Source: Ostreococcus lucimarinus CCE9901
Lineage: Eukaryota > Chlorophyta > Mamiellophyceae > Mamiellales > Bathycoccaceae
DNA length: 64,000 bases
NCBI RefSeq assembly: GCF_000092065.1
Contig: NC_009355.1
Coordinates: 930,001 to 994,000, forward strand
Direction: 5' to 3'
Shown here: positions 36,618 to 47,710 of the stretch, piece after piece
Layout: each line of letters starts with the position of its first letter
How positions within the stretch are numbered: the first letter of the stretch is position 1
Program-made: the position numbers and the translations under genes
The notes under the pieces: generated by a model
The model's database searches: none
Told to the model about the DNA's origin: nothing
Seen by the model: only the letters and a program-made list of their open reading frames with translations

Positions 36618-39600
36618 ATGGCGGCGGCTTCGACGACGACGACGCGCGCGCGCGACGACGACGCGGGACGACGCGGGACGACGCGGGACGACGCGATGCG
36701 CCTCGACGCGATCCTCGAGAGCGTTCGAAGGGACATCGTCGGACACGGGGCGACGTTCGGCGGGGCGTACGGGACGAAGTCGCTGGTGTACGCCGACTAC
36801 ACGGCGAGCGGACGGGCGTCGCGAGCGGTGGAGCGGTGCGTCGCGCGAGACGTGCTGCCGATGTACGCGAACACGCACACGTCGACGTCGACGACGGGGT
36901 CGCAGACGTCGTGCTTTCGAGCGGAGGCGAGACAGGTGGTGGCGCAGTGCGTGAACGCGCGGGTGGGATACAGCGATAGACACGCCGACGTGGTGACGTT
37001 TACGGGAAGCGGGAGCACGAGCGCGATCGATCGGTTGGCGCGAGCGCTCGGGATGCACGTACCGTTACCGGTGAACGCGCCGAGGGAAGCGAGGCCGGTC
37101 GTGTTCGTCGGACCGCACGAACATCACAGTAATATTTTGCCCTGGCGCGAGTCGTGCGCGATTGTGGTGGAAATTCCAGAGGAAGAGAGCTCGGGAATGG
37201 TGGACGTGGACGCGTTGCGCGCGGCGCTGCGCGCGTACGCGTCACACGCGACGCTGATTGGAAGTTTTAGCGCGGCGAGTAACGTGACGGGGGTGAGGGC
37301 GGATGTGAATTTAATCACGGAGACGTTGCATCGAGGAAACGCGTTGGCGTTGTGGGACTACGCCGCCGCCGCGGCGTACGTCGACGTCGACATGAACCCG
37401 GTAGTTTTCGACGAAAACACCGGTGCGTTGAATCCGTACGTATACAAAGATGCGATATTTATGTCACCGCACAAGCTTCCGGGAGGGCCGGGTGCGCCCG
37501 GGATTTTAGTGGCAAAACGCGCATTGTTCGTGAACGAAGTGCCGAGCGAACCGGGCGGAGGAACTGTCTTTTATGTCACGAGCACCGATCACCGGTATTT
37601 AAGCAACAGAGTGGAGCGCGAAGAGGGTGGGACTCAAGACATCGTTGGAAGCATCCGCGCTGGCTTGGCGTTCCAAATGAAAGCTAACGTGGGGACGTCG
37701 TTGATTGAAGCGGCGGAGGAACGACTGCGACGACGATTGTTCGACGAGCTGGAGAAGGATGAGAATATTTGCTTACTCGGACCTCGGGCGAATTCGACGA
37801 CGAAGCGCTTGCCTATTGCGTCGTTTCTCATACGAGCCCCAGCGGTGGATTCGAAAAGTAGGTTTCTACACTACTCATTCACGTGCGCGGTGTTGAACGA
37901 CGTCTTCGGCGTGCAGGCGCGAGGCGGATGCGCGTGCGCAGGGCCGTACGCGCATCGTCTTCTCGGAATATCTCCAGCTGATGCAGCCGCGATCGAGGCG
38001 CACTTGCTAGACAAAGCCGAAGTATTACGACCTGGTTTTGCGCGCGTCAGTTTGCCATACTTCGCGTCTGATGCTGAGATTGAGTACACGTTGGCCGCGG
38101 TACGCGCCGTCGCCGCGCACGGCTGGCGCTTGCTGCCGATGTATCGCATGGACGCCAAGACGGGTGAATGGAGACACGCCCTTCGAGCACGAAGTTTCCC
38201 TGAACGCAAGTGGCTCGCACACATGCAGTTTCCTGTAGATTCGGAAGAAATACACGAATCACCGCCGAGTGAAGAGGAGATATCTCGCCGACTCGACGAA
38301 CAATTGAGCGTCGGGATGCGCATTCTGGAAACGTGCGGTCAGTATCGCGACGGTGAACAACAAGGCAAAGCGAAGAACGGTCAGTTACGCATGCCGAATT
38401 CAGGTGGTATGGCTGCGGATGAGCGCATGGTGCTCGCTGGAGGCCGCGGCGACGACGACTCGAGGCTCGCTTACGACGAGGGCGAAGAGGACGACGACGC
38501 TCCTGAGCCGACGACGAATATCGAGCGCGGCGACGCGCTTCGTTGGTTCATGTTTCCGTCCGAGGCGGCTGCCTTGCTTTCAATCGCGCTTCCAGAGCAC
38601 TCGCACAGCGGAATACTACCACTTAGTTACGTGCCTCCAACTGGGACGATCACCGGCGCATTGCGTCCGCCGAATATTTGCGGCGCTCGCGAATCGGCAC
38701 CAAACGCACACGGTCAAAGTTACCGAACCGAAAGCAGGAAACACCCACTGCGCGTGACGGAAGAGTCGGGAAGTATTCGATCGGGCTTGATTCATCAGCG
38801 AGCGGCACCGTTTTGTGTAGGTGATGCACCGAGCGCACCACAGCCTTCAGTCGCAGAGGCTGAATTTCGCGCCGAATCGACGCTCGAACCGCGCGTGCGA
38901 GAGCTCACACTCGACGTGTCACCACCGATGAAAGAAGTGACGGTGACGGAAGATAGCATGTCCGAAAAACGTGTTCCGATGACAAATGATCAAACGCTTG
39001 ATGGTGCCGTCAGAGAAAAAGAAGTGAAAAAGAAGAGACACAAGTTCGCCAAGCCGTCACCAAAGTTGTTGCGCATGGTGAACCAGGCGATACAAGACTT
39101 TGACATGATTCAACCCGGAGACCGTATTTTGCTTGGTCTTTCGGGAGGTAAAGATTCTCTCGCAATGTTACACATTCTGATGTGCATGATGTCGCGTTAT
39201 CCGCCCGGAACATTTACTCTCGCGTGCGCGACAGTAGATCCCGGCACCGAGGCGTTCAATCCTCGGCCTTTGATTCCTTATGTGGAATCTCTCGGCATCG
39301 AGTACCATTATCTCGAAGAAGAAATCATGGCGATGGCGGACGCGCACATGACTGGTGACAGTATTTGTGCGTTCTGCGCGCGTATGAAACGGGGCGCTCT
39401 ATACACGTGTTGTCGCAAGTATGGTTACAACAAGCTCGTTCTAGCACAACATTTAGATGACTGTGTGGAGAGTTTCCTGATGAGCACAATGTACAACGGA
39501 ACGATGCGAACGATGAAAGCGTCGTATCTCATCGACGAGGGTGATATCACTGTCATTCGTCCCGCCATTTACTTACGCGAGAAGGCTTTACGTGACTTTT

Positions 39601-40112
39601 CTTACGAAGCGGGATTGCCCGTCATCAACGAAAATTGTCCGGCGTGCTTCGAAGCGCCCAAGGAGAGACAGAACATCAAGAAACTTTTGTCTCGCGAAGA
39701 AAGTTCGTTCCCATCGCTGTATTCGTGCATGCGTAATGCGCTAATGCCACTTTTTGATCCTGCCGCTATGGATATACTATCTATGATTCGAGAAACAATC
39801 GATGGGAGAAACAAGTTTAAGGAGCGCGCCAAGGCGCAACGCGCCGAATCTCTCGCAAACGGGAAGTGCAATCCCAAACGCGGAGAAGTTTCAATCGCCA
39901 AGAATGGTGCGAACACCGAGCCTGGGACTGAGCTTAACATCAACGAACCGATAGAACTGTCCAGTGCGTCAGAGATGCAGCTACTGGCAGAGTTAAATAA
40001 AAGGCGTCGTGAACGCATTCGCCAAACCACGAAAACCAACGACAGTGAATTCGACGCCGATTTAACGGAGAAGCAAGTGTTTTGTACCGCAGAAGGATGC
40101 AAACGTGAGTAG
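36618..40112 (+). CDS. Class V aminotransferase (cysteine desulfurase-like) fused to TtcA-type tRNA thiolase
   Basis: A single uninterrupted frame of 1,164 residues. Residues ~30-480 form a fold-type-I PLP enzyme: SGSTSAIDRLARAL, HEHHSNILPWRE, the PLP lysine in SPHKLPGGPG (~286) and a cysteine-containing loop GGCACAGPYAHRLLGI (~435-446), as expected for sulfur transfer. A ~350-residue disordered linker follows. Residues ~815-1060 are a TtcA/TIGR00269 PP-loop enzyme: SGGKDSLAMLH (~843), CAFCARMKRGALY (CxxC cluster ligands, ~918), HLDDCVESFLM, VIRPAIYLREK and CPACFEA. Expected overall role: cysteine sulfur passed to a tRNA thiolation site; that coupling is inferred. Start 36618 is the first Met clear of the divergent FtsH-like gene; 36696 is an alternative. 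Confidence 0.9.
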   Translation: MAAASTTTTRARDDDAGRRGTTRDDAMRLDAILESVRRDIVGHGATFGGAYGTKSLVYADYTASGRASRAVERCVARDVLPMYANTHTSTSTTGSQTSCFRAEARQVVAQCVNARVGYSDRHADVVTFTGSGSTSAIDRLARALGMHVPLPVNAPREARPVVFVGPHEHHSNILPWRESCAIVVEIPEEESSGMVDVDALRAALRAYASHATLIGSFSAASNVTGVRADVNLITETLHRGNALALWDYAAAAAYVDVDMNPVVFDENTGALNPYVYKDAIFMSPHKLPGGPGAPGILVAKRALFVNEVPSEPGGGTVFYVTSTDHRYLSNRVEREEGGTQDIVGSIRAGLAFQMKANVGTSLIEAAEERLRRRLFDELEKDENICLLGPRANSTTKRLPIASFLIRAPAVDSKSRFLHYSFTCAVLNDVFGVQARGGCACAGPYAHRLLGISPADAAAIEAHLLDKAEVLRPGFARVSLPYFASDAEIEYTLAAVRAVAAHGWRLLPMYRMDAKTGEWRHALRARSFPERKWLAHMQFPVDSEEIHESPPSEEEISRRLDEQLSVGMRILETCGQYRDGEQQGKAKNGQLRMPNSGGMAADERMVLAGGRGDDDSRLAYDEGEEDDDAPEPTTNIERGDALRWFMFPSEAAALLSIALPEHSHSGILPLSYVPPTGTITGALRPPNICGARESAPNAHGQSYRTESRKHPLRVTEESGSIRSGLIHQRAAPFCVGDAPSAPQPSVAEAEFRAESTLEPRVRELTLDVSPPMKEVTVTEDSMSEKRVPMTNDQTLDGAVREKEVKKKRHKFAKPSPKLLRMVNQAIQDFDMIQPGDRILLGLSGGKDSLAMLHILMCMMSRYPPGTFTLACATVDPGTEAFNPRPLIPYVESLGIEYHYLEEEIMAMADAHMTGDSICAFCARMKRGALYTCCRKYGYNKLVLAQHLDDCVESFLMSTMYNGTMRTMKASYLIDEGDITVIRPAIYLREKALRDFSYEAGLPVINENCPACFEAPKERQNIKKLLSREESSFPSLYSCMRNALMPLFDPAAMDILSMIRETIDGRNKFKERAKAQRAESLANGKCNPKRGEVSIAKNGANTEPGTELNINEPIELSSASEMQLLAELNKRRRERIRQTTKTNDSEFDADLTEKQVFCTAEGCKRE

Positions 40113-40153
40113 ATTTTCTAGATCAATGTAATTGTATATTTTCAACGTTGTTT

Positions 40154-43100
40154 TTAAACTAACAATTGCGTGTCGTCGTCGTCAGCGCCGAGTTCAATAG
40201 TTTCGTATCCTTGCGAGAGGTCGATTTCATCGGACGCTTGTCTCTTGGCTTTGCGAGCCGGCGCGGGGCTAGCGCTTTTATGATTCAATTCCTGCTTCTG
40301 ACGCGCTGCCTCCGATTTTGCACACGATTCGGCGTAAGTTACGTATTCTTTGCACTCCTTTGCGCCTGGCAAGCTCTCAATCATCAGGCGAATGTGCGGG
40401 AGCGAGTAGCCAAAAAACTCTGGACCAGAAATCGCTGTCTTCTTCGCAACTTCGCCTCTAGCCTCGCGCGCAACTTTCGCTCGCTTGAGAACTTCAGCCC
40501 ACGCGGCGGTGGCGCTTTTGGCGACGATCCGCTCGCATCCGTGTTCGGCGGTGAGGGTGAACTGTGGTTCACCTTTTGGCCCTTCCGTGATCTCTTGCTC
40601 CCATTTACAGCGCTCGTCCAAGTTGTCCAATCGAGGGTACACGCGCACCGTCTTGAATCCGACAGGCAAAATGTACTGCTGCGTCACGAAGTCTTTTTTG
40701 TTCTTTATCTCTCCCAAACATTCGATCATGACGCCACTAACTGGACCTATCGGCATACGCAGATTACCGTCGTTGTCTCGCTTTGACTCTTTCAAAAATG
40801 TTTGCGCCTTGAGTAGCTTTTCCATCGTCGTACCAGAACCACTTCGCGGAGCGCCTTTAGGCTTCTTCTCACGCGGTAACTTGGGCGCCTTGGGCACCTT
40901 GGGCTTCACTGGGCGCTCAATTTTAGGCGGAGGCTCGTAAGATTTACCTCCGAGAACATTGAACACGCGCTTCACGCGATTACTCAAGAACCTTCCGTGG
41001 ATCCACTCGGGCTCGGCGTTCACGGCTTCTGTTTCAGTTTCGGCAATCGCGATTTCATCTTCGACGGGATGTTTCATCTTCTTTTCCTTCTTCGGCTCTG
41101 GCGCGATTTTCCCCGCAAAGTTGACGGCGAACGGCAAATCAACGTCGTCGCGGATTTCAGAATATTTCCCGAATCCATGTTTGAGCGTACCAACGACCAA
41201 CGCGCGATCGTGATCTTCTGTCCACCATTCCGCCAACGGCTCGGCGTGAAGTTCGGGGATGGGCATGCCTTCAGCCGTCAGGGCATTAGCGAATCCACCG
41301 GCCTTCTGAACGGCGCTAATGCCGCCTTGCAAGAGCTCGAGGCGAATCATATCGTCGCTGGCTCGTCCACGCAGGAAGTTATTGAAACCTTGCTCAGCCA
41401 TGATGTACGTGAGGTAATCTCGGCCTTCTTCTTCCGGCAGCGCTTTTTCATCGGCGTCTTCGTCAACCGTCACGACAGCGACAAGATTCGGGAACAGTTC
41501 AGACGAAAGTGACTTCATCGCTTCTTCGACGTAGCATCTACAGAAGAGCTTCACATGCGCGAGCGTTTTGTTCTCCTTGAGTTGCGAACGCTCTTTGATT
41601 TGCTCCCACATGCTCCAACCAAACAGCATAAATGATGCAACAACACGTTTGCGTTCACCCCACGACCACTGGAACGCATTCACGGAGTTCTGCTTCTCCA
41701 TCGCCAGCTTTTCAGCAGCTTGGAGTTTCTTCATGAGCTCCTCGGCTTCCGCCTTGCGTTCCTCCTCTGCCGCCGCCGCCTCGGGCATGAGCTTCTGCCA
41801 GAAATTAGGATCATCGAGCGAGACGCCATCGGCTGACCCACCGCCGTCGATAAATGTCGCAGTCGCAAACGTACTCGGTCCCGCATCATCCGTGTTCTCC
41901 TCCGAGCTCTTGATCAGTTTCTTTTCAGACTTGGCGAGAATATCGACGATGCTTTCGTTGCACCATTGTTGCGCGCGACTTTCATCCTCAGTGAACAGCC
42001 CGTACGCGCCGTGCTTGAGCAACTCTTCGATCTCTTTTCTCGACGCCGCGGCTGATTTCTCTTCCTTTTCTGCGCTCCCAAAGATGGCTTGTTCGAGACC
42101 GAGTTTCATCGACGCCCGCGTAAACATTTCCTTTTCGTACGTGGCCCGCATGACGAGTCGATATACCTGGACTTGGCGCGTTTGCCCGATGCGATGCGCT
42201 CTCGCGAGCGCCTGTGCATCGTTTTGCGGATTCCAGTCGCTGTCGAACATAACGACAGTGTCAGCCTGGACGAGGTTGATGCCTTGGCCTCCGGCGCGCG
42301 TGGAGAGGAGAAACAGAAAAGTGTCAGAATCCTCAGCGCAATACTTGTCGATCGCTTCTTGACGTGCTTTGCCGGTGATGCTACCGTCAAGTCGCACGTA
42401 AGAGTGACCTCGTGCGCGGCAATAATCCTCCAGGACGTCCAAAACGCGCGTCATTTGACTGAAGATGAGAGCTCGATGCCCACCTTCGCGAAGATGCGGA
42501 AGGAGCTTGTCCAAGAGCTGCAACTTTCCCGCGCTCGATACCAAGGCAGTGGTGCTCGCGCCTTCCGGCGCGATGGCAGCTTCGACGCCGTCGAGCAAAA
42601 ACGGGTGCTGGCAACACTTACGGACTTCCATCATGATGTTCGCAAAGTTTGCAAAACTCTCTCTCGAGTCGCAACCTTGCCGAAGAAAGGAAAAGTTACG
42701 CTCAAATAATGCACGATAGCACTTTTTCTGCAAAGGCGCGAGCTCGCACTCGACAAGTGTCTCACTTCGCGGTGGTAACTTTTGCTCGACGTCGCGCTTC
42801 AGTCGACGCAGCAAGTACGGACCAAGAACCTTTTGTAAACGCTCGACTTGCGCAGCCTTTGCCATGCCTCCAAACGCTTCTTCAAACTCCTCCGCGTTGG
42901 AGAAGTGCTTAGAATCGACAAAGTTCAGCAACGACCAGAGCTCGGTGGTGTTGTTTTGAAGCGGAGTGCCCGTGAGTAAGCAAATGCGCTCCACCGCGAG
43001 GCTGTTCAAATCGTTCCCAAGCTTACCTCCAACTCGTTTCAAGCGATGCGCTTCGTCGACGACCATCGTACTCCATTTTGCCTTCGCGAAAGATTGGCGA

Positions 43101-44374
43101 TCGGCAGTAATCGTTTCATAAGTAGTGAGGACGATATTAGCCTTAAACGCTCGCGATATGCTCTGGGTTTCGTCAACTGGGTGATACCAGTCGTGTTCTC
43201 GCGCGAATTCGCGACCGGCTTGCTTGCCGACGTGCGTCACCACGTACGCGTCCGGGACCCAGCGCTGCGCCTCGCGCTCCCAGTTCACAATCGTTGAAAG
43301 GGGAACGACGACAAGAGCAGGGAGACCTGGCCGCACTTGCAAGCAGTGATGTATGAGAGCTAGCGCCTGCGCAGTTTTCCCGAGACCCATCTCGTCCGCC
43401 AAGATGCACCCGCGTCCGGCTCGGAAGTTGAACGCCATCCACTTCACGCCTTCCTTCTGATACGATCGCAACTCGTCGGACTCTCCGTACGAGTCGCGCA
43501 CGGTGTCGGCATCGTACGAACTCCACGCATTGGCGACGTCCTCATCCGTCTCCGCATCAACGATGGCTTGGCGCTCGCGCGCCGCTGAAGCGCGGCTTCG
43601 GACGCGTTCAAACTCTTCCAAAGCGCTCGCACCACCTTCCATCTCGCGCACGGCAGTTATATCTTCCCAATTCGTCTCGTCATAACTCATTCGAGACCAC
43701 TTCACGCACACGAGTGTTCTGTCCACCTCTTCAAACATCGAAAAGACGCGGTCGACGACCAAGTAATCCGGTTTGACGTCCACGCACGGCCCGAGCTCCT
43801 TTGGATACTTATCGAAATACCTCGCCACACGCATCTTACCCTGCACACCACATGTCGGATCGTTTTCCAACGCCGTGACTTTCACCCACGTGCAATGCGC
43901 GTACGACGTACCTTTCCACTTTATCAACGTCTCCGTCTCCTCCTTTTCGCATCGTCGCCACCCGACGATGCTCTCCACTTCTCCCAACCGCTTGCTCTCC
44001 GCCGATTCTCGCGCCCACTGCCCTTCTTCCCACGCATGCATCCCACGCATCGCGTCTCTCGCGCACTCCATCGTCACAGACCGCTCGATCGCGTCCGCCT
44101 CCCCTCGCCTCGCCTCGCCGTCCAGCACGTCTCCCCAATCCACCTTTGCCCGCTTCTCAGCGCTCCCTTCCTCTCGTCCTTCGCTCACAGGCGCCTTCGA
44201 CGAATTCATGGGTTTCATCTCGAGCAGATCTTGCGCCGCGAGATCGACGTTCCCGTGTCTACGCTCGAGCACGGCGCTGATTACGTTCGCATCGAGCTCT
44301 TTGAATGCGCCCTCGAGCGAGCGTTGTTCGGAGCGATAGAGCGGACGCGTGCGTGGTCGCGACGCGGGAGACAT
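40154..44374 (-). CDS. CHD-family chromatin remodeler with C-terminal FYRN/FYRC domains
   Basis: About 1,406 residues from the Met at 44374. Order: a CUE/UBA-like helix bundle at ~15-55 (FKELDANVISAVLERRHGN), two chromodomains at ~160-300 (ETLIKWKGTSYAHCTWV; DRTLVCVKWSRMSYDETNWE), SNF2 ATPase from ~325 (ILADEMGLGKTAQAL, DEAH box VVDEAHRLK), helicase C with RAHRIGQTRQVQVYRL (~728), and a SANT/SLIDE-like segment WWTEDHDRALVVGTLKHGFGKY (~1053). The end holds FYRN (QQYILPVGFKTVRVY) and FYRC (SGPEFFGYSLPHIRLMIE, LPGA) at ~1225-1345. The chromodomain-helicase part resembles CHD6-9-type enzymes. FYR domains normally occur in trithorax/MLL or JmjC proteins. ORF upstream of 44374 is not conserved. Confidence 0.92.
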   Translation of the reverse strand: MSPASRPRTRPLYRSEQRSLEGAFKELDANVISAVLERRHGNVDLAAQDLLEMKPMNSSKAPVSEGREEGSAEKRAKVDWGDVLDGEARRGEADAIERSVTMECARDAMRGMHAWEEGQWARESAESKRLGEVESIVGWRRCEKEETETLIKWKGTSYAHCTWVKVTALENDPTCGVQGKMRVARYFDKYPKELGPCVDVKPDYLVVDRVFSMFEEVDRTLVCVKWSRMSYDETNWEDITAVREMEGGASALEEFERVRSRASAARERQAIVDAETDEDVANAWSSYDADTVRDSYGESDELRSYQKEGVKWMAFNFRAGRGCILADEMGLGKTAQALALIHHCLQVRPGLPALVVVPLSTIVNWEREAQRWVPDAYVVTHVGKQAGREFAREHDWYHPVDETQSISRAFKANIVLTTYETITADRQSFAKAKWSTMVVDEAHRLKRVGGKLGNDLNSLAVERICLLTGTPLQNNTTELWSLLNFVDSKHFSNAEEFEEAFGGMAKAAQVERLQKVLGPYLLRRLKRDVEQKLPPRSETLVECELAPLQKKCYRALFERNFSFLRQGCDSRESFANFANIMMEVRKCCQHPFLLDGVEAAIAPEGASTTALVSSAGKLQLLDKLLPHLREGGHRALIFSQMTRVLDVLEDYCRARGHSYVRLDGSITGKARQEAIDKYCAEDSDTFLFLLSTRAGGQGINLVQADTVVMFDSDWNPQNDAQALARAHRIGQTRQVQVYRLVMRATYEKEMFTRASMKLGLEQAIFGSAEKEEKSAAASRKEIEELLKHGAYGLFTEDESRAQQWCNESIVDILAKSEKKLIKSSEENTDDAGPSTFATATFIDGGGSADGVSLDDPNFWQKLMPEAAAAEEERKAEAEELMKKLQAAEKLAMEKQNSVNAFQWSWGERKRVVASFMLFGWSMWEQIKERSQLKENKTLAHVKLFCRCYVEEAMKSLSSELFPNLVAVVTVDEDADEKALPEEEGRDYLTYIMAEQGFNNFLRGRASDDMIRLELLQGGISAVQKAGGFANALTAEGMPIPELHAEPLAEWWTEDHDRALVVGTLKHGFGKYSEIRDDVDLPFAVNFAGKIAPEPKKEKKMKHPVEDEIAIAETETEAVNAEPEWIHGRFLSNRVKRVFNVLGGKSYEPPPKIERPVKPKVPKAPKLPREKKPKGAPRSGSGTTMEKLLKAQTFLKESKRDNDGNLRMPIGPVSGVMIECLGEIKNKKDFVTQQYILPVGFKTVRVYPRLDNLDERCKWEQEITEGPKGEPQFTLTAEHGCERIVAKSATAAWAEVLKRAKVAREARGEVAKKTAISGPEFFGYSLPHIRLMIESLPGAKECKEYVTYAESCAKSEAARQKQELNHKSASPAPARKAKRQASDEIDLSQGYETIELGADDDDTQLLV

Positions 44375-44596
44375 CGCGGCGCGCGCGATGTGCTCTGTGT
44401 CACCGCGGGTCGCCGCGCGGGACGTCGCGCGCGACGTGGTGTGATGCGGTGCGCGCGCGTTCGATCGATCGACAGCTCGAGACTGAAATTTGAAATCAAA
44501 CACGACGCGGCGGTCGGAAGGACGCGGTGGATCGAACGCGGACGCGGAATAAATGAACAGACGAATGTGGTATTAATAGGAATATGTCGTGAGGCG

Positions 44597-45841
44597 TCAA
44601 CGCTTCGATGCCTTGGACGCGGCGATGACTTGGTTGACGACGCTCGCGGTGTCGCTCGGCGCCAACGATTTGGCTTTGCGAAACGCGTCTTCGGCGGCGT
44701 CCGGCTTGCCGACGGTTCGGAAAAAAACGCCTTGGGCGAGATAGCCGCGGAAATCTTCGGGATGTTCCGTGATGACGGCTTCGTACGCGATTTCCGCGTC
44801 CTTGCCGTGGCCCTTCCAGGCACTCTGTACGCGCGCCTCGAGCAGTCGTCCGTCGACTTCGTCGACCCAACCCTTCTTCGAAAACGTCTTGGCGTAATCG
44901 AGGGCGAGACCGTTTCGGCCGTCTTTACCTAAAGCGTCGAGAAACCCGCGCAAAAATGAAGGCGAAGGCGCGGTTTGCTGACCTTTGCCCAAGACGTCGG
45001 CGTCGATGATGGAGCGGAAAGCCTCGACGGCGCGTCTCGGCTGCCCATCCGCTATCCACGTCTCCGCGAGCGCGCTCACGTTTTCTTCATTCGTCGGATC
45101 GACGGCGACGAGGCGTTCTAAGTATGGCAACGCTTTCGGGTAATCATCCAGCGCGAGGAAAGACTGCGCCGCTTGCCGAAGCTTGTCCGCGTCCTCCGGC
45201 GCCGCGCTCAGCGCCTCCACGACGGCGTCCGCTTGCTTCTGCACCTCCTCCTTCACGCTGTCGCTCAATCCACCCTTCCCCTGAGGAATCGCCGCTTGAA
45301 ACGTGAGATCGCTCGGAATGAACACGACGACCAGCGCGCACGCCGCCAAGAAGCTCACGACGCGAACGAGCGTTTGATTCCCGTCCTCGTCCTCGCTCGC
45401 CGTCGCCCCGCGCTCCTCGTCCATGTAATTCGCCATCGGTCCCGCCGGCTTCGCCGCGCCGCCGCCTCCGAAACTCACCTTCGCGTCCATGTCGAACGTC
45501 CCGCTCGCGCCGCTCGTCCCGCGCGCGCCCTCTCGCCTCTTCTTCGCCGCGTCCGCGCGCACCGCCTCGAGCTTTTCGTCGAAGCTCGCCCCGACCGTCG
45601 TCGTCGTCGTCTCCTCCGCGTTCGCGCGCGCGTCCGCGCGCGCCCCGACCCGCGCCATCGCCTCGTCGAACTCCCGCGTCCGTCGACCGTCGTCCTCGGC
45701 GAACTCCTGCGTGCGCGCGCGTCCCTTTCGTCCCCTTCGCGTCGTCGGCGCCTTGCCCTTTTTCCGATCGTTCCGACGCGGTTCCGGCGTCGCCGACGCC
45801 CGCGTCGTCGTCGCGCGCGCCGCGACTCGCCCCGTCATCAT
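44597..45841 (-). CDS. Chloroplast TPR protein, SLOW GREEN 1-like
   Basis: 414 residues from the Met pair at ~45841 (frame open to 45931). The first 120 residues are basic, Thr/Ala/Arg-rich and disordered, consistent with a plastid transit peptide. One hydrophobic segment sits at ~167-185 (VVSFLAACALVVVFIPS), then ~230 residues of TPR helices (KLRQAAQSFLALDDYPKALPYLERLVAVDP, DAEIAYEAVITEHPEDFRGYLAQGVFF). Plant SG1, needed for chloroplast development, has the same layout. SG1 is a likely, not proven, equivalence. Confidence 0.72.
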   Translation of the reverse strand: MMTGRVAARATTTRASATPEPRRNDRKKGKAPTTRRGRKGRARTQEFAEDDGRRTREFDEAMARVGARADARANAEETTTTTVGASFDEKLEAVRADAAKKRREGARGTSGASGTFDMDAKVSFGGGGAAKPAGPMANYMDEERGATASEDEDGNQTLVRVVSFLAACALVVVFIPSDLTFQAAIPQGKGGLSDSVKEEVQKQADAVVEALSAAPEDADKLRQAAQSFLALDDYPKALPYLERLVAVDPTNEENVSALAETWIADGQPRRAVEAFRSIIDADVLGKGQQTAPSPSFLRGFLDALGKDGRNGLALDYAKTFSKKGWVDEVDGRLLEARVQSAWKGHGKDAEIAYEAVITEHPEDFRGYLAQGVFFRTVGKPDAAEDAFRKAKSLAPSDTASVVNQVIAASKASKR

Positions 45842-46020
45842 CGTCGCCGTCGTTCGCCGCGCGCGCGCGGCTCGCGCGTCGCGTACTCGCGCGCGCGCGC
45901 GCGGATAACGCGTTGATGATGACGTTTGCATCTCGACGCCTCACTGTTTACCCACACGAAGACACCCATGGACGTCGTTCGCGACGCCGCGCGCGCCGCA
46001 CACGACGACGCGACCGCGCC

Positions 46021-46772
<752 letters not shown>

Positions 46773-46826
46773 TATCGCGTCGCGCGACGAAATCGCGACA
46801 TTCGAAACACACTCACGATCACGCGC

Positions 46827-46866
46827 TCGATCGATCGATCGTTCGTTCGTTCGTTCGATCGATCGG
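46827..46866. repeat. Imperfect TCGA/TCGT tetranucleotide tract
   Basis: Forty bases of TCGA units, then TCGT units, then TCGA again, between ATG8 and RBM42. The TCGA parts are self-complementary. Confidence 0.8.
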
Positions 46867-46966
46867 CTCTGTACCATAGCGACGACGATTTCTGTAAATA
46901 CATTCCCGCGCACCTCCGCGCCGCACACGCCGACGCCCGTCGCGCTCGATCGCGCGCTCGAACGCG

Positions 46967-47710
46967 ATGGCGGACGCGATGATGGACGAGTTCATGAAAT
47001 TCCAAGCCGAGATGGACGCGATCGGCGCGAAAGACGCCGAGGCGAGCGAAAACGCGCCGACGGACGCGCCGACGGACGCGCCCGCGCCCGCGCGCGCGGT
47101 GCCGGGACCGACGCCGCGACCGGCGCCGCGACCGATCGCCGCGCACGGACGGGCGACGATCGCGCGCACGGCCGAACGCGTGCCCGCGGGACCGACGGCG
47201 CCGCCGCCGCCGCCGCGCGCGGCGTACGCGTCGACGGCGACGACGACGCACGGAAGAGTGATCCCGGGCGTGGAGTACAAACCGATCGGTAAGGCGCTGG
47301 CGCGGAAGGCGGGGGGAGATAAGTGGGACGATTCCTCGCTGGCGGAGTGGCCGGAGGATGATCACAGGATATTCGTCGGGGATTTAGGGAACGAGTGCAA
47401 CGACGAAATGCTCGCGCGAGCGTTCGCGAAATATCCGAGTTTCGCCAAGGCCAAGGTGGTGATGGATAAGATGAATCCGGGGAAGAACAAGGGGTATGGA
47501 TTCGTGTCGTTTCTTGACATCGGGGATTACGCGCGGGCGATGAAGGAGATGGCGGGGAAGTTTATCGGAAACCGGCCGGTCAAGTTGCGCAAATCGACGT
47601 GGAGCGAACGCACCGACGATAAGCGTCAAGTTAAGGGTTTGGGCGGGAAGAAGCGCGGAGTCCCACTGCACAAGCGTAAGCACATTCCCATCGGGCCTTC
47701 GCTGAAATAG
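46967..47710 (+). CDS. RNA-binding protein RBM42-like
   Basis: 247 residues. A disordered Pro/Ala-rich N-terminal half (APAPARAVPGPTPRPAPRP) leads into WDDSSLAEWPEDDHRIFVGDLGNECND, the diagnostic lead-in of RBM42, and one RRM at ~129-210 (RNP2 IFVGDLG, RNP1 KGYGFVSF). The RRM is followed by the conserved GNRPVKLRKSTW and a basic tail KKRGVPLHKRKH. RBM42 binds splicing complexes and hnRNP K-type proteins in animals. Only one RRM is present. Confidence 0.9.
   Translation: MADAMMDEFMKFQAEMDAIGAKDAEASENAPTDAPTDAPAPARAVPGPTPRPAPRPIAAHGRATIARTAERVPAGPTAPPPPPRAAYASTATTTHGRVIPGVEYKPIGKALARKAGGDKWDDSSLAEWPEDDHRIFVGDLGNECNDEMLARAFAKYPSFAKAKVVMDKMNPGKNKGYGFVSFLDIGDYARAMKEMAGKFIGNRPVKLRKSTWSERTDDKRQVKGLGGKKRGVPLHKRKHIPIGPSLK

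Noticed and set aside
46827-46866. TCGA/TCGT tract as a transcription terminator hairpin
   Set aside because: The self-complementary tetranucleotide run is a simple repeat; there is no supporting U-tract and eukaryotic genes do not end this way.
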